Below the pieces are notes generated by a model, which had not been told where the DNA came from, made no database searches, and saw nothing but the letters and a program-made list of their open reading frames with translations. Shown one piece after another: positions 27,835-35,288 of a stretch of DNA of 64,000 nucleotides. The stretch comes from Geobacter sp. UBA6151 (lineage in GTDB: Bacteria; Desulfobacterota; Desulfuromonadia; Geobacterales; Pseudopelobacteraceae), in contig DIUT01000027.1 in the NCBI GenBank assembly GCA_002423105.1, positions 88,043-152,042 on the forward strand. The letters run 5' to 3'. Within the stretch, counting starts at the first letter, position 1. The number at the start of each line of letters is the position of its first letter. Both the position numbers and the translations under genes were made by a program.

Positions 27835-29034
27835 ATGAAACTCGCAGATCGCGTCAACAAGATTCAACCTTCTCCCACCCTTGCCATTGATGCCAAGGCC
27901 AAAGCACTGAAAGCACAAGGGGTAGATGTCATCGGCTTTGGTGCCGGTGAGCCTGATTTCGACACCCCCGTCAATATTCGCGAAGCCGGGAAAAAAGCCA
28001 TTGACGGCGGTTTTACCCGTTACATGCCGGTGGGCGGCGCAGACGACCTGAAAGACGCAATTATCGCCAAGATGAAGCGTGACCACGGTTTGGAATATAC
28101 CCGCGACGAAATCTCCGTAGCCTGCGGTGCCAAGCACACCCTCTACAACATCTCCCAGGCCTTGATTCAGGAAGGTGATGAAGTCATCATCCCCGGTCCT
28201 TACTGGGTTTCTTACCCTGACCAGATCGTACTGGCGGGCGGCACCCCTGTTTTCATCATGACCGACGAGTCCACCGGTTTCAAGATCACCCCGGAGCAGT
28301 TGGAGAAGGCCATCACCCCCAAGACAAGATACCTCATCCTCAATTCACCCTGCAACCCCACCGGTTCCACCTACAGCAAGGAAGAGCTGACCGCCCTGGG
28401 TCAGGTTCTGCTGAAGAACGAGCATGTGCTGATCGTGGCTGACGACATTTACGAGCGGCTGATTTACGACGGGCTGACCTTCTACACCATCGCCCAGGTA
28501 GTTCCCGAACTGAAGCCCCGCACCATTGTTGTCAACGGCGTTTCCAAGACCTACGCCATGACCGGCTGGCGCATTGGGTATGCCTGCGGCCCCAAAGAGC
28601 TGATGGGTGCCATGACCAAGATGCAGTCCCAATCCACCAGCAACGCCGCTTCCATGGCCCAGAAGGCTTCGGTGGAAGCGTTGAACGGTTCGCAGGACGC
28701 CGTTGCCGCCATGTGCGTCGAGTTCGAAAAGCGCCGCACCTACATCGTTGACCGTCTGAACGCCATGCCGGGGGTTTCCTGCTTCAAGTCAAACGGCGCT
28801 TTCTATGTTTTCCCCAACTTCTCCGGCGTGTACGGCAAGACCACACCAAACGGCAAGAAGATTGAGAATTCCGGTGACTTTGCCGCCTATCTGCTGGAAG
28901 ACGCCAAAGTAGCTCTGGTGCCGGGTGTCGCTTTTGGTGATGATCGCTACGCCCGTCTTTCCTACGCCATCAGCCTGGAAAACATCACCAAGGGGATGGA
29001 CCGGATCGAGCAGGCTATTAAAGATTTGAAGTAG
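27835..29034 (+). CDS. aspC: Aspartate aminotransferase (class I PLP)
   Basis: Fold-type I PLP aminotransferase of 399 residues, subgroup Ib (AspC/AspAT of thermophile type). Seen are GAGEPDFDTP, the LNSPCNPTG segment, the DDIYERL aspartate region and the Schiff-base lysine in SKTYAMTGWRIGYA. It interconverts aspartate/2-oxoglutarate and oxaloacetate/glutamate; broader substrates are possible in this subgroup. AAGGAGG precedes the ATG. It ends the rsmD-coaD-aspC unit at a clear terminator. Confidence 0.93.
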   Translation: MKLADRVNKIQPSPTLAIDAKAKALKAQGVDVIGFGAGEPDFDTPVNIREAGKKAIDGGFTRYMPVGGADDLKDAIIAKMKRDHGLEYTRDEISVACGAKHTLYNISQALIQEGDEVIIPGPYWVSYPDQIVLAGGTPVFIMTDESTGFKITPEQLEKAITPKTRYLILNSPCNPTGSTYSKEELTALGQVLLKNEHVLIVADDIYERLIYDGLTFYTIAQVVPELKPRTIVVNGVSKTYAMTGWRIGYACGPKELMGAMTKMQSQSTSNAASMAQKASVEALNGSQDAVAAMCVEFEKRRTYIVDRLNAMPGVSCFKSNGAFYVFPNFSGVYGKTTPNGKKIENSGDFAAYLLEDAKVALVPGVAFGDDRYARLSYAISLENITKGMDRIEQAIKDLK

Positions 29035-29064
29035 TCTTTAAAGAAGGGTACTTCACAGACAACA

Positions 29065-29107
29065 TCGGGCATTGGACGGGGAACCGTTTCAATGCCCGAA
29101 TGTTTTT
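29065..29107 (+). terminator. Terminator of the rsmD-coaD-aspC unit
   Basis: A 10-bp perfect stem TCGGGCATTG/CAATGCCCGA (29065-29074 with 29090-29099), 15-nt loop, followed by ATGTTTTT. Confidence 0.85.
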
Positions 29108-29137
29108 GACGGCGATATTTAACTTGATCACATCTGT

Positions 29138-30682
29138 TCAGTACGGCAATGGCGTTTCGAAACTCTGCATATCACTGCTGATCGGCGACCTGCTTTTAAC
29201 GGCAAAGACCTGAATCCCTGCCCTGGTTTCCACCGGGCAGACATACTCGCAGATACCGCAACCGTTGCAGATCTCCTCCACCACGTAGGGTTCCTTCACC
29301 ACCACCATCTTGCCAGCGTCATTTCGTACCGTCACTTCCCGCGAACGGATCGCCTTGGCAGGGATCGGACAATGTTCCTCACAGACAATACACTCCATCT
29401 TCTTTGCAAAAGGCAGACAGTGGTCTTTGATAAAGACCGCCTTGCCGATTACTTCGCGCCGTTTCGCCGCAACCGGCAGATTGGGGATGGCAGCAGTCGG
29501 ACAGACCTGACCGCAGAGCGTACAGTTGTACTCGCAATAGCCCAGGCGCGGGATGACCAGCGGCGTGTACAGGCCGATGTAGCCGGACTGCCAGGCAGCA
29601 GGATAGAGTGCGTTCTTCAGGCAGACTTTCATGCACTCGCCGCAACGAACGCATTTTTCCAAAAACTCTTTTTCGTCGCGCACACCCGGAGGGCGCAATA
29701 GTGTGGAGGCTTGATCCGGGGAACGGAAACGGACCGGTAACGCCAGCAACAGTCCGGAGGCCATGCCGCCAAGCAAAAGCCGCCGCTCAGGCAACATAGG
29801 TTTAGTCGTCTGCCAGCCATCAAGTACCGGCTTGAAAATTATCCGGCTGTGGGGGCACCCTTTTTCACAGTCCAGGCAGTGTGTACACTGTTCCTTGTCC
29901 AGAACACCCTGATTAAAGGTCATGTTGCAAAGCTCGCGGCATTGCCCGCAATCGGCACACAGCCCGGCGGGGACCCGCTTGAAGGGAGAAAAGCGGCCCA
30001 ACCAGCCCAGCAGCGTGCCCAGGGGGCAGAGATAGCGACACCAGGCCCGTGTCTCCAGACGTTCCAACAAGATAATCGCCAGCAGCAACACCATGGAGAA
30101 CAGGGCCAGCGGATAGACGGTCTCGCGGAACGGCAGCAGAAAGCTACGCAGAAGCTCATAGACCGGGGCAAGGCTGTCACGGTGTTCACCGATGGTGCGG
30201 TACAGCCCCACCCAGCCTTCACGGGCAGTCACTCCCATCAGGGGATGGATAAAAAAGGTAAGTCCGCGCAGCAGAATGGCGATAGGGTCCAGTAGACCGG
30301 ACAGATTGAGGTTGAACAGTGATGCAGACAGCAAGGGCAGCAGCAGCCAATATTTAAGCCGTCCCCCCAGAAAGGCAAGCCGTCCCGCCTGTCGCTTTTT
30401 GGGAGAGAGCAGATCAAGGATGGTACCCAGCGGACAGATCCAGCCACAGAAAAAACGGCCCAGCAGCATGGTGGCCACTATCATCAATAGCGCCGGAAAC
30501 AGCAGCCAGCTGAAGGACCAGGTGGCAAGCCAGTAACTTACCAGCACCAGCGGATCGGCCCGGAAGAAGGAGTTGACCGCTGCATTTATCTCATCTCTGC
30601 CCCGGTATTCCGTATGCAGAAAAAGAACGATAAACAGAGCAAGAAACAGGAGTTGCGCTATGCGGGCCGGCGTATGTTTCAT
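29138..30682 (-). CDS. NapH-like membrane iron-sulfur protein fused to ferredoxin modules
   Basis: The N-terminal half (about 1-250) has four or five membrane helices and two CxxxCP motifs (CGWICPLGT, CRYLCPLGT), as in NapH/CcoG-type quinol dehydrogenases. Two [4Fe-4S] motifs follow (CADCGQC, CTHCLDC). The C-terminal half begins with a second Tat-like/hydrophobic stretch and carries further motifs CVRCGEC, CTLCGQVCP, CIVCEEHCP and CNGCGIC, as in NapG/MauM. It thus looks like a NapH-NapG fusion moving electrons from quinol. 514 residues from the ATG at 30682, one codon after a TTG. The DUF362 gene ends directly upstream, so they form one unit. Its physiological acceptor is unknown. Confidence 0.85.
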   Translation of the reverse strand: MKHTPARIAQLLFLALFIVLFLHTEYRGRDEINAAVNSFFRADPLVLVSYWLATWSFSWLLFPALLMIVATMLLGRFFCGWICPLGTILDLLSPKKRQAGRLAFLGGRLKYWLLLPLLSASLFNLNLSGLLDPIAILLRGLTFFIHPLMGVTAREGWVGLYRTIGEHRDSLAPVYELLRSFLLPFRETVYPLALFSMVLLLAIILLERLETRAWCRYLCPLGTLLGWLGRFSPFKRVPAGLCADCGQCRELCNMTFNQGVLDKEQCTHCLDCEKGCPHSRIIFKPVLDGWQTTKPMLPERRLLLGGMASGLLLALPVRFRSPDQASTLLRPPGVRDEKEFLEKCVRCGECMKVCLKNALYPAAWQSGYIGLYTPLVIPRLGYCEYNCTLCGQVCPTAAIPNLPVAAKRREVIGKAVFIKDHCLPFAKKMECIVCEEHCPIPAKAIRSREVTVRNDAGKMVVVKEPYVVEEICNGCGICEYVCPVETRAGIQVFAVKSRSPISSDMQSFETPLPY

Positions 30683-30685
30683 CAA

Positions 30686-31570
30686 TCAGACCCGTACCAC
30701 TTTGATCCTGTTCAGGTTCATTTCCCCCAGCCCCCGCTTGTAGGCTGCCACCGTTACCGGAATATCGGCGGGTTTCAGGCCGAAAAGCGTGGTGGCAAAG
30801 GCATCGGCAGCCACAATGTCACGCGAGGCGATCACCGTGTTCAGCACCTTGACATCAGCGAGATTTCCCCCCTGCGGCCCATGGGCGGTCAGGATGCGGG
30901 TGGCATCGATAATGGTCAGATGGCTCTTGAAGTAGGCGTTCACATCGGCCAGCGCAGTATCCAGGTTACGGTGGGTGTAACCCCGGTTTCCGCCCATGAT
31001 TCCCATGATATTCTTCAACCCCAGAGTCAACTTTGACAAGCCATGATGCTTGGCAATGGGCAGGTTGATGAACACATTGGCGGAAAGCGCCTCCCCGTAC
31101 AACTCCCACTCCTTCAAAAACTGTCCGTTAAGCTGGATCATCTTGAACCGCTCCGGCTCGATCTGCTTCATTTCCACCTGCTTCATCCCTTTCAAGGCCG
31201 CTTCAATGCCACTATTGACATAGCAACGGCGGGGATCGTTACAGGTGTAGTCAAAGACCTTGACCCGTTTGGCTCCGGCAGCAAGGCACTCCTCCACCAC
31301 CGCCTTCACCACCAGGGGATGGGTGTTGGCAGCCAACTCAACCGGGCGATCCCAGCCGATGTTGGGCTTCACCACCACCACGTCACCGCTTTTGACAAAG
31401 CGCTTCATCCCCCCCATGGCATGTAGTACCTTGCGGGTGATTGCCTGGTAATCTTTTCCTTCCGCAACCGCAACCAGCGGCGGCTCCGGTGCTGCCATCA
31501 GATGGTTGACCATGGCCGGGGCAAGAAATGCTGCCGCTCCGGCGGATTTAAGAAAGCTGCGACGATCCAT
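30686..31570 (-). CDS. Tat-exported DUF362 protein
   Basis: A 294-residue protein with an N-terminal twin-arginine signal (DRRSFLK, then a hydrophobic Ala-rich stretch cut near MAAPEPP). The mature part is a DUF362 domain: VVVKPNIGWDRP, the PIAKHHGLSKLTLGLKNIMGIMGG segment and a C-terminal RDIVAADAFATTLFG. DUF362 proteins often accompany iron-sulfur proteins and sometimes bear clusters themselves, but no ferredoxin CxxCxxC motif is seen here. AAGGAG precedes the ATG. It is directly followed by the NapH-like gene, so a joint periplasmic redox or cofactor role is likely; the reaction is unknown. Confidence 0.85.
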   Translation of the reverse strand: MDRRSFLKSAGAAAFLAPAMVNHLMAAPEPPLVAVAEGKDYQAITRKVLHAMGGMKRFVKSGDVVVVKPNIGWDRPVELAANTHPLVVKAVVEECLAAGAKRVKVFDYTCNDPRRCYVNSGIEAALKGMKQVEMKQIEPERFKMIQLNGQFLKEWELYGEALSANVFINLPIAKHHGLSKLTLGLKNIMGIMGGNRGYTHRNLDTALADVNAYFKSHLTIIDATRILTAHGPQGGNLADVKVLNTVIASRDIVAADAFATTLFGLKPADIPVTVAAYKRGLGEMNLNRIKVVRV

Positions 31571-31875
31571 GGTATAACTCCTTGTGTACAGGTTGTCATC
31601 ATTGTACGACAGTCTGGCCAGGTTTCAAGTACGCTGTACGATCCTGTTGAAAGCATGATAATACACACGTACGGTGCTTACAACAATCTCTTCAAGTTAA
31701 AATCATACTGCCTTACCCGTTCAGAAACAGTTGTTCCATTATTCAACCACAATTTTTTCACGAGAAAGTGCATTGACACAATCACAAAGCAAAAAAATGT
31801 TGCGTTATGACAAGGATACTGATAAACGACGCTTACTATACGACGTTATATTAACAGAATCTTTAAGGAGTAACC
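31571..31875. other. Intergenic region between DUF362 and mucR-like genes
   Basis: About 305 nt of increasingly AT-rich sequence separating divergent genes. TTGACA occurs at 31773-31778, but the hexamer 17-18 nt downstream is poor. TTTAAGGAG before the mucR ATG is a strong ribosome binding site. No RNA gene or riboswitch fold was recognised. Confidence 0.5.
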
Positions 31876-32442
31876 ATGTCATCCATTCTTGTAGAACTTA
31901 CGGCAAGCATCGTATCCTCGCACGCAGCATCAGTTGAAATGTCCTCTGACGAACTGTTGCTTGAAATCCAGAAGGTCTATCAGACCCTCAAAAATCTGGA
32001 TAACGAAACAGCCCAGGATGCCCTTGCTGTCCCCCAGGAAGCGCCGCCGGTAGCCATCAATCCCAAAAAGTCGATTCAGAAGGATCAAATTATCTGCCTG
32101 ATCTGCGGCAAGGGCGGCTTCAAAACCCTTTCACGCCACCTGAAGCAGGCCCATGACCTGAAGCCGGGGGCATATCGCAAGCAGTTCAAACTTCCTGCCG
32201 GTACTCCTCTGGCAGCAAAAAACTATTCCGAAGCCCGTCGTCAGGCAGCCTTAAACAACAACCTGGGTGAGAACCTTGCCAAAGGCAGGGTTGCACGCCT
32301 GGAGCGCCTGGCAGCCGAGAAAGCAGCACCCGCAGCAAAGGCTCCCGCCGCAAAGAAAGCTCCTGCGGCAAAGACAGCCAAACCAAAGGCAACACCTGCA
32401 AAACCCCGTAAAACTACGGCGCCCAAGGCCTCAAAAAAATAA
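31876..32442 (+). CDS. MucR/Ros-type zinc-finger regulator with histone H1-like tail
   Basis: A 188-residue protein. Residues 71-135 match the MucR/Ros family: CLICGKGGFKTLSRHLKQAH (C74, C77, H88, H93), then LKPGAYRKQFKLP. The finger has ten residues between C77 and H88, one more than the nine usual in Ros. From about residue 150 the chain becomes a 40-residue Ala/Lys/Pro repeat tail (AAK, APAAK, KATPAK) like eukaryotic histone H1 or bacterial H1-like nucleoid proteins. MucR proteins bind AT-rich DNA and act as H-NS-like silencers in alphaproteobacteria. A nucleoid-associated role here is inferred. Its own promoter and terminator make it monocistronic. Confidence 0.85.
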   Translation: MSSILVELTASIVSSHAASVEMSSDELLLEIQKVYQTLKNLDNETAQDALAVPQEAPPVAINPKKSIQKDQIICLICGKGGFKTLSRHLKQAHDLKPGAYRKQFKLPAGTPLAAKNYSEARRQAALNNNLGENLAKGRVARLERLAAEKAAPAAKAPAAKKAPAAKTAKPKATPAKPRKTTAPKASKK

Positions 32443-32490
32443 ATCACGCACGGTTAAGAGCAGTACAAACACTACTGCACAATAAATACG

Positions 32491-32541
32491 ACGCCCTCCT
32501 CAATCCTGTTCAGTACAGGTAAATTGAGGGGGGCGTTTTTT
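32491..32541 (+). terminator. Terminator of the mucR-like gene
   Basis: Stem ACGCCCTCCTCAAT (32491-32504) pairs with ATTGAGGGGGGCGT (32523-32536) with one mismatch or G-T pair, followed by a run of T to 32541. Confidence 0.85.
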
Positions 32542-32566
32542 CGATAAAAACCCAACTTTCAGTTAG

Positions 32567-32666
32567 AGAGTGGACGCCTGCGGGACTCTATGCCCGGTAT
32601 GGCTGCCTTTGCCAGACACTATGCAGTGAAGAGGATTTTTCTGGTTGGTCAGCAAGGTATTCCTGT
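32567..32666 (+). pseudogene. C-terminal remnant of a DUF4143-type ATPase, copy 1
   Basis: A 100-nt segment whose plus-strand translation (SGRLRDSMPGMAAFARHYAV, then KRIFLVGQQGIPV) looks like the C-terminal nuclease-like end of AAA/DUF4143 proteins. No start, ATPase part or natural stop belongs to it, and after the Val codon the sequence becomes unrelated. It matches copy 2 at 33489-33589 with four substitutions and one 1-nt indel. It lies just beyond the mucR terminator. Confidence 0.7.
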
Positions 32667-32730
32667 CACGAAAAACCATTTACACAAAATTATTGACAGG
32701 CCCCATCACTCTAAGCTGCGTGGTCTAAAT

Positions 32731-33111
32731 TTACTCATGTTTGAATATCTTGAGCTCAAGATCTTTTACCGCTTTAAAATGCTTAACATTCCCACTGCAC
32801 AGCGGCAGTCCGTTTTCAGTTGCAGTTGCAGCAATTATTGCGTCACCAGCCCTCATTCCAGATGACAAGCCATATTCTTCAACATAGACTAAGGCTCTAT
32901 GCCCAATATTTTCAGTAAAAGGCAAAACCATAAATCTGAAATCACTCAAGAAACGTTTGATTATTCGTTGTTGCGACTTGTCTCGAGCGCACTGTAACAG
33001 TTCCATTGATGTCTGTATTGAAAGATAACGTTCAGAAGCAGCATCAATTAATCGAGCCGCCTTCACATTACCCCGCTGTACCCAAATAAGCACATCCGTG
33101 TCAAAAATCAT
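32731..33111 (-). CDS. PIN-domain ribonuclease toxin (VapC-like)
   Basis: A 126-residue PIN domain with the acidic active-site set D4 (FDTDVLIW), E37, D90 (AGDAIIAATA) and N108 (SGNVKHF), as in VapC endoribonucleases that cut tRNA or rRNA. It overlaps the antitoxin gene upstream by 11 nt, the usual toxin-antitoxin arrangement with antitoxin first. The pair sits between two remnants of one DUF4143 gene end, so it may have moved into this spot. The RNA target is not predictable. Confidence 0.88.
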   Translation of the reverse strand: MIFDTDVLIWVQRGNVKAARLIDAASERYLSIQTSMELLQCARDKSQQRIIKRFLSDFRFMVLPFTENIGHRALVYVEEYGLSSGMRAGDAIIAATATENGLPLCSGNVKHFKAVKDLELKIFKHE

Positions 33112-33337
33112 ACCGCCCGCCCCTCAATTCCTCCATCACAGCTTCAACTGGCTTATCAGCCTGACGATTCATACCAAAAAAAGGATGGTCAGCAACAGCC
33201 CCCGTCGACTTACCGGCCAACGGCATAATAGTGCCTTTGGGTTTTCCGCGATACAGTAAAACAACTTCTTCACCATGATCCAGCGCAGCCAGAATGTCAT
33301 TTGATTTATAACGAAGATCCACAACTGATGCCTGCAT
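33101..33337 (-). CDS. Phd/YefM-like antitoxin
   Basis: A 78-residue protein starting MQASVVDLRYKSNDILAALD and continuing with the strand EEVVLLYRGKPKGTIMPL, which fits the Phd/YefM antitoxin fold (DNA-binding N-terminal part, toxin-wrapping C-terminal part with FFGMNRQ...VEAVMEELRGGRYDF). It should neutralise the PIN toxin encoded next and repress the operon. AAGGGG precedes the ATG. Confidence 0.82.
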   Translation of the reverse strand: MQASVVDLRYKSNDILAALDHGEEVVLLYRGKPKGTIMPLAGKSTGAVADHPFFGMNRQADKPVEAVMEELRGGRYDF

Positions 33338-33463
33338 ATAAACCCCTTAATGTCTATATTTGATTAGACACATTAGCAATTATAATTATTCATTGCAACT
33401 GCCAAAACATTCAAAAAATCACGAGTCCCTGAGCTTGTGATGCACCCAGCCATGATCAAGTGA

Positions 33464-33629
33464 GATGAACTGGTTGCAATTGAAGTAAAGAGCGGACGCC
33501 TGCGGGACTCTATGCCCCGGTATGACTGCCTTTGCCAGACACTATGCAGTAAAGAGGATTTTTCTGGTTGGTCAGCAAGGGATTCCTGTAGAGGAGTTTC
33601 TGCAACTTAAGCCTGAACAGTTTTTCTAA
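33464..33629 (+). pseudogene. C-terminal remnant of a DUF4143-type ATPase, copy 2 (frameshifted)
   Basis: The plus-strand translation reads DELVAIEVKSGRLRDSMP, then, after a one-base shift in the run CCCC (one C more than in copy 1), GMTAFARHYAVKRIFLVGQQ and GIPVEEFLQLKPEQFF with a TAA at 33627-33629. AIEVKSG is the characteristic core of the DUF4143 C-terminal domain. Upstream of 33464 the frame is closed by a stop, so only the last ~55 codons survive. It repeats copy 1 over about 100 nt and keeps the natural end of the gene. Confidence 0.75.
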
Positions 33630-33725
33630 CCCAGGGGTTCGATGCGGTACAGCCAGAATGCGGGATACAAGCGGATGGCGCAACAATTCACGGAATACAA
33701 ACTTGCTTCAATACTGAAGCCTCCT

Positions 33726-33761
33726 AAAAAAAAGCGGGGCGCCAAAGCGCCCCGCTTTTTT
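33726..33761. terminator. Terminator downstream of pilA-C
   Basis: A perfect 10-bp stem AGCGGGGCGC/GCGCCCCGCT with a CAAA loop (33733-33756), flanked by A8 and T6. On the reverse strand it ends the pilA-N/pilA-C transcript, and its symmetry allows termination in both directions. Confidence 0.92.
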
Positions 33762-33778
33762 GTGTTTATTCAAACAAA

Positions 33779-34153
33779 CTACATTATAGACCAACTACCT
33801 TCAGCCATGAGTTCGGAAATACTAGTACCGGCAGGAGCTGCTAGGTCAGCACCTTTACCTACAGTTTTCCAAGTTATAGCTGTACTATCGCTTGAGGTTC
33901 CAAAAGCTCTAGTACCACTATTATGTTGCGTCTTAATCGCGTAAGCAGTTGTAGTTGTATTCCACGAAAAATAAACACCAGTTGACAACTTACCAACAGC
34001 CGTAGGGCTTGCTGTGGCTACTCCAAGAGCATTAGGAAATATTGTTTTCCCAGCATCGGCAAATACACCAGTTGAACTAGCCGCAAGGTCTGCTGCAAAA
34101 GATGTTGTTACTGAAAATGCAACTAATAAAAGTGCAACAATAACTTTTCTCAT
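33779..34153 (-). CDS. PilA-C-like secreted pilin partner
   Basis: A 124-residue protein with a Sec signal peptide (MRKVIVALLLVAFSVTTSFA, cut before ADLAAS). The mature part is Ser/Thr/Ala-rich and beta-like, without cysteines. Position directly after a truncated type IV pilin, with a 49-nt gap and AAAGGAG, matches the PilA-N/PilA-C arrangement of Geobacter (second gene GSU1497 in G. sulfurreducens), where the two chains together form one pilus subunit. I assign it by context, length and signal peptide rather than by a strong motif. Confidence 0.75.
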   Translation of the reverse strand: MRKVIVALLLVAFSVTTSFAADLAASSTGVFADAGKTIFPNALGVATASPTAVGKLSTGVYFSWNTTTTAYAIKTQHNSGTRAFGTSSDSTAITWKTVGKGADLAAPAGTSISELMAEGSWSIM

Positions 34154-34202
34154 AATTTTCTCCTTTAAATTTAGGTAGTAATACTACTAGATTAATTATC
34201 AA

Positions 34203-34427
34203 TTATTGCGTAGATAAAAGTGCTGGATACACCTGATTGTCAGCCGTGTAAGCTTCCATCCCGGTTTTGATGTTTTTCAAATCACTGGACGCCGCACTGT
34301 GGTACGCCTTCTCACGATAGGCCGAGAACTGCGGGATGGCAATAGCTGCCAGGATACCGATGATCGCCACGACGATCAACAGCTCGATCAGTGTGAAGCC
34401 TTTTCTGTTCCGAATCTTGTTTAACAT
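34203..34427 (-). CDS. pilA: Truncated type IV pilin PilA-N (Geobacter type)
   Basis: A 74-residue prepilin with leader MLNKIRNRKG and a mature 64-residue chain beginning FTLIELLIVVAIIGILAAIA. The prepilin peptidase site G/F and Glu5 are present. It ends soon after the N-terminal helix (…NQVYPALLSTQ), so it has no globular head, as in Geobacter PilA-N. Aromatic residues of the mature chain are F1, F24, Y27, Y32, Y50 and Y57, nearly the positions seen in G. sulfurreducens. AAAGGAGAAG precedes the ATG, and a sigma-54 promoter motif lies upstream. The 49-nt gap to pilA-C holds a short inverted repeat TAGTA/TACTA. Confidence 0.93.
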   Translation of the reverse strand: MLNKIRNRKGFTLIELLIVVAIIGILAAIAIPQFSAYREKAYHSAASSDLKNIKTGMEAYTADNQVYPALLSTQ

Positions 34428-34515
34428 AGATTCTTCTCCTTTCGATTATGCCTGTATTCAGGCGGGGTATGTGCGGCATGGGTGGCCGGTGGTTTTTTGA
34501 TAGTGATCCAGACAA

Positions 34516-34531
34516 TGCAAAACTAACGCCA
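34516..34531 (-). promoter_or_regulatory. Sigma-54 (RpoN) promoter of pilA
   Basis: On the reverse strand TGGCGTTAGTTTTGCA has GG and GC exactly 10 nt apart, the -24/-12 layout of RpoN promoters. The predicted start gives a leader of about 75 nt. RpoN with the PilS/PilR pair is known to drive pilA in Geobacter; no pilR is in this window. Confidence 0.75.
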
Positions 34532-34679
34532 AAACACAACTGAGAGATAACCATACGAAATCAGGTTTTATTGCACGCTGCTATGGTGGTTCATTATTGC
34601 AGAGGTCCATGGTTTGTCAGGGCCGGTGACATTTTTTGTCAGACACTGCTGCTCCCTGTTTCAACTGATTTTTCCAGGG

Positions 34680-35261
34680 CTATTCCCCGAAGACTTCAGC
34701 CAGATCAACAACAAGCTCTCCCAGAAGCGGTACTGCTATCTTATCAGTATCGGCATACCTTTCAGGCACGCCATACTTTCTCTGGTGCAGCTTAAACACC
34801 ATTACTGTCTTCTCTTCCGGATGCACAATCCAGTATTCCTTCACACCAGATCGCTCATACAGATCAAACTTGACGGTCAGATCCATCTTACCGGTTGATG
34901 GAGAAGTAATCTCTATAATCAGATCCGGCGCGCCGTTGCAGCCACGGTCATCAAGCTTTTCCTTGTCGCAGACCACCAGAATGTCCGGCTGCACAACGGT
35001 ATCAACATAATTGTCACTGGCACCGCTCTGTTCGGCAAGGCGCACATCAAAGGGAGCATCATACACATTACATGGTTTCCCCTTCAAATGCGCATAGAGC
35101 AGATAAAACAGCGCACCTGATACTTCCTGGTGAAGTCTCCCCGGTGCCGGGCTCATGGCGTAGGCCACGCCATCGATCAATTCCCACCGTTCTCCTTCGG
35201 CCCAGGTAAGATAATCGGCATAACTCCATTTTTGTTCCGACTTTTCAAGCGCGTATCCCAT
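34680..35261 (-). CDS. Uma2-family (DUF820) nuclease-like protein, copy A
   Basis: Restriction-endonuclease-fold protein of about 193 residues. Uma2 signatures are YLTWAEGERWELIDG, PDILVVCDKEKLDD and the APDLIIEITSPST segment, followed by a lysine in KFDLYERSGVKEYWIV, a D-ExK type set. These proteins are widespread and of unsettled function. The frame is open to an ATG at 35273; 35261 is chosen because it aligns with the start of copy B (MGYALEK) and follows GGGGAG. It shares 171 of 173 nt with copy B in its central part. Confidence 0.85.
   Translation of the reverse strand: MGYALEKSEQKWSYADYLTWAEGERWELIDGVAYAMSPAPGRLHQEVSGALFYLLYAHLKGKPCNVYDAPFDVRLAEQSGASDNYVDTVVQPDILVVCDKEKLDDRGCNGAPDLIIEITSPSTGKMDLTVKFDLYERSGVKEYWIVHPEEKTVMVFKLHQRKYGVPERYADTDKIAVPLLGELVVDLAEVFGE
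34801..34973 (-). repeat. Near-identical core repeat, Uma2 copy A
   Basis: A 173-nt stretch that matches 35410-35582 at all but two positions (offset 609). The gene parts outside it have diverged clearly. Confidence 0.9.
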
Positions 35262-35288
35262 GGCACTCCCCATCTCCGGTTTTCAGGG

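Noticed and set aside
31773..31801. TTGACA upstream of the mucR-like gene as a sigma-70 promoter.
   Set aside because: No acceptable -10 hexamer is found at 16-18 nt spacing, so it was left as a remark on the intergenic region.
32567..33629. A composite transposon or insertion sequence around the PIN/Phd pair.
   Set aside because: The flanking repeats are direct and code for a gene end; there are no inverted terminal repeats and no transposase.
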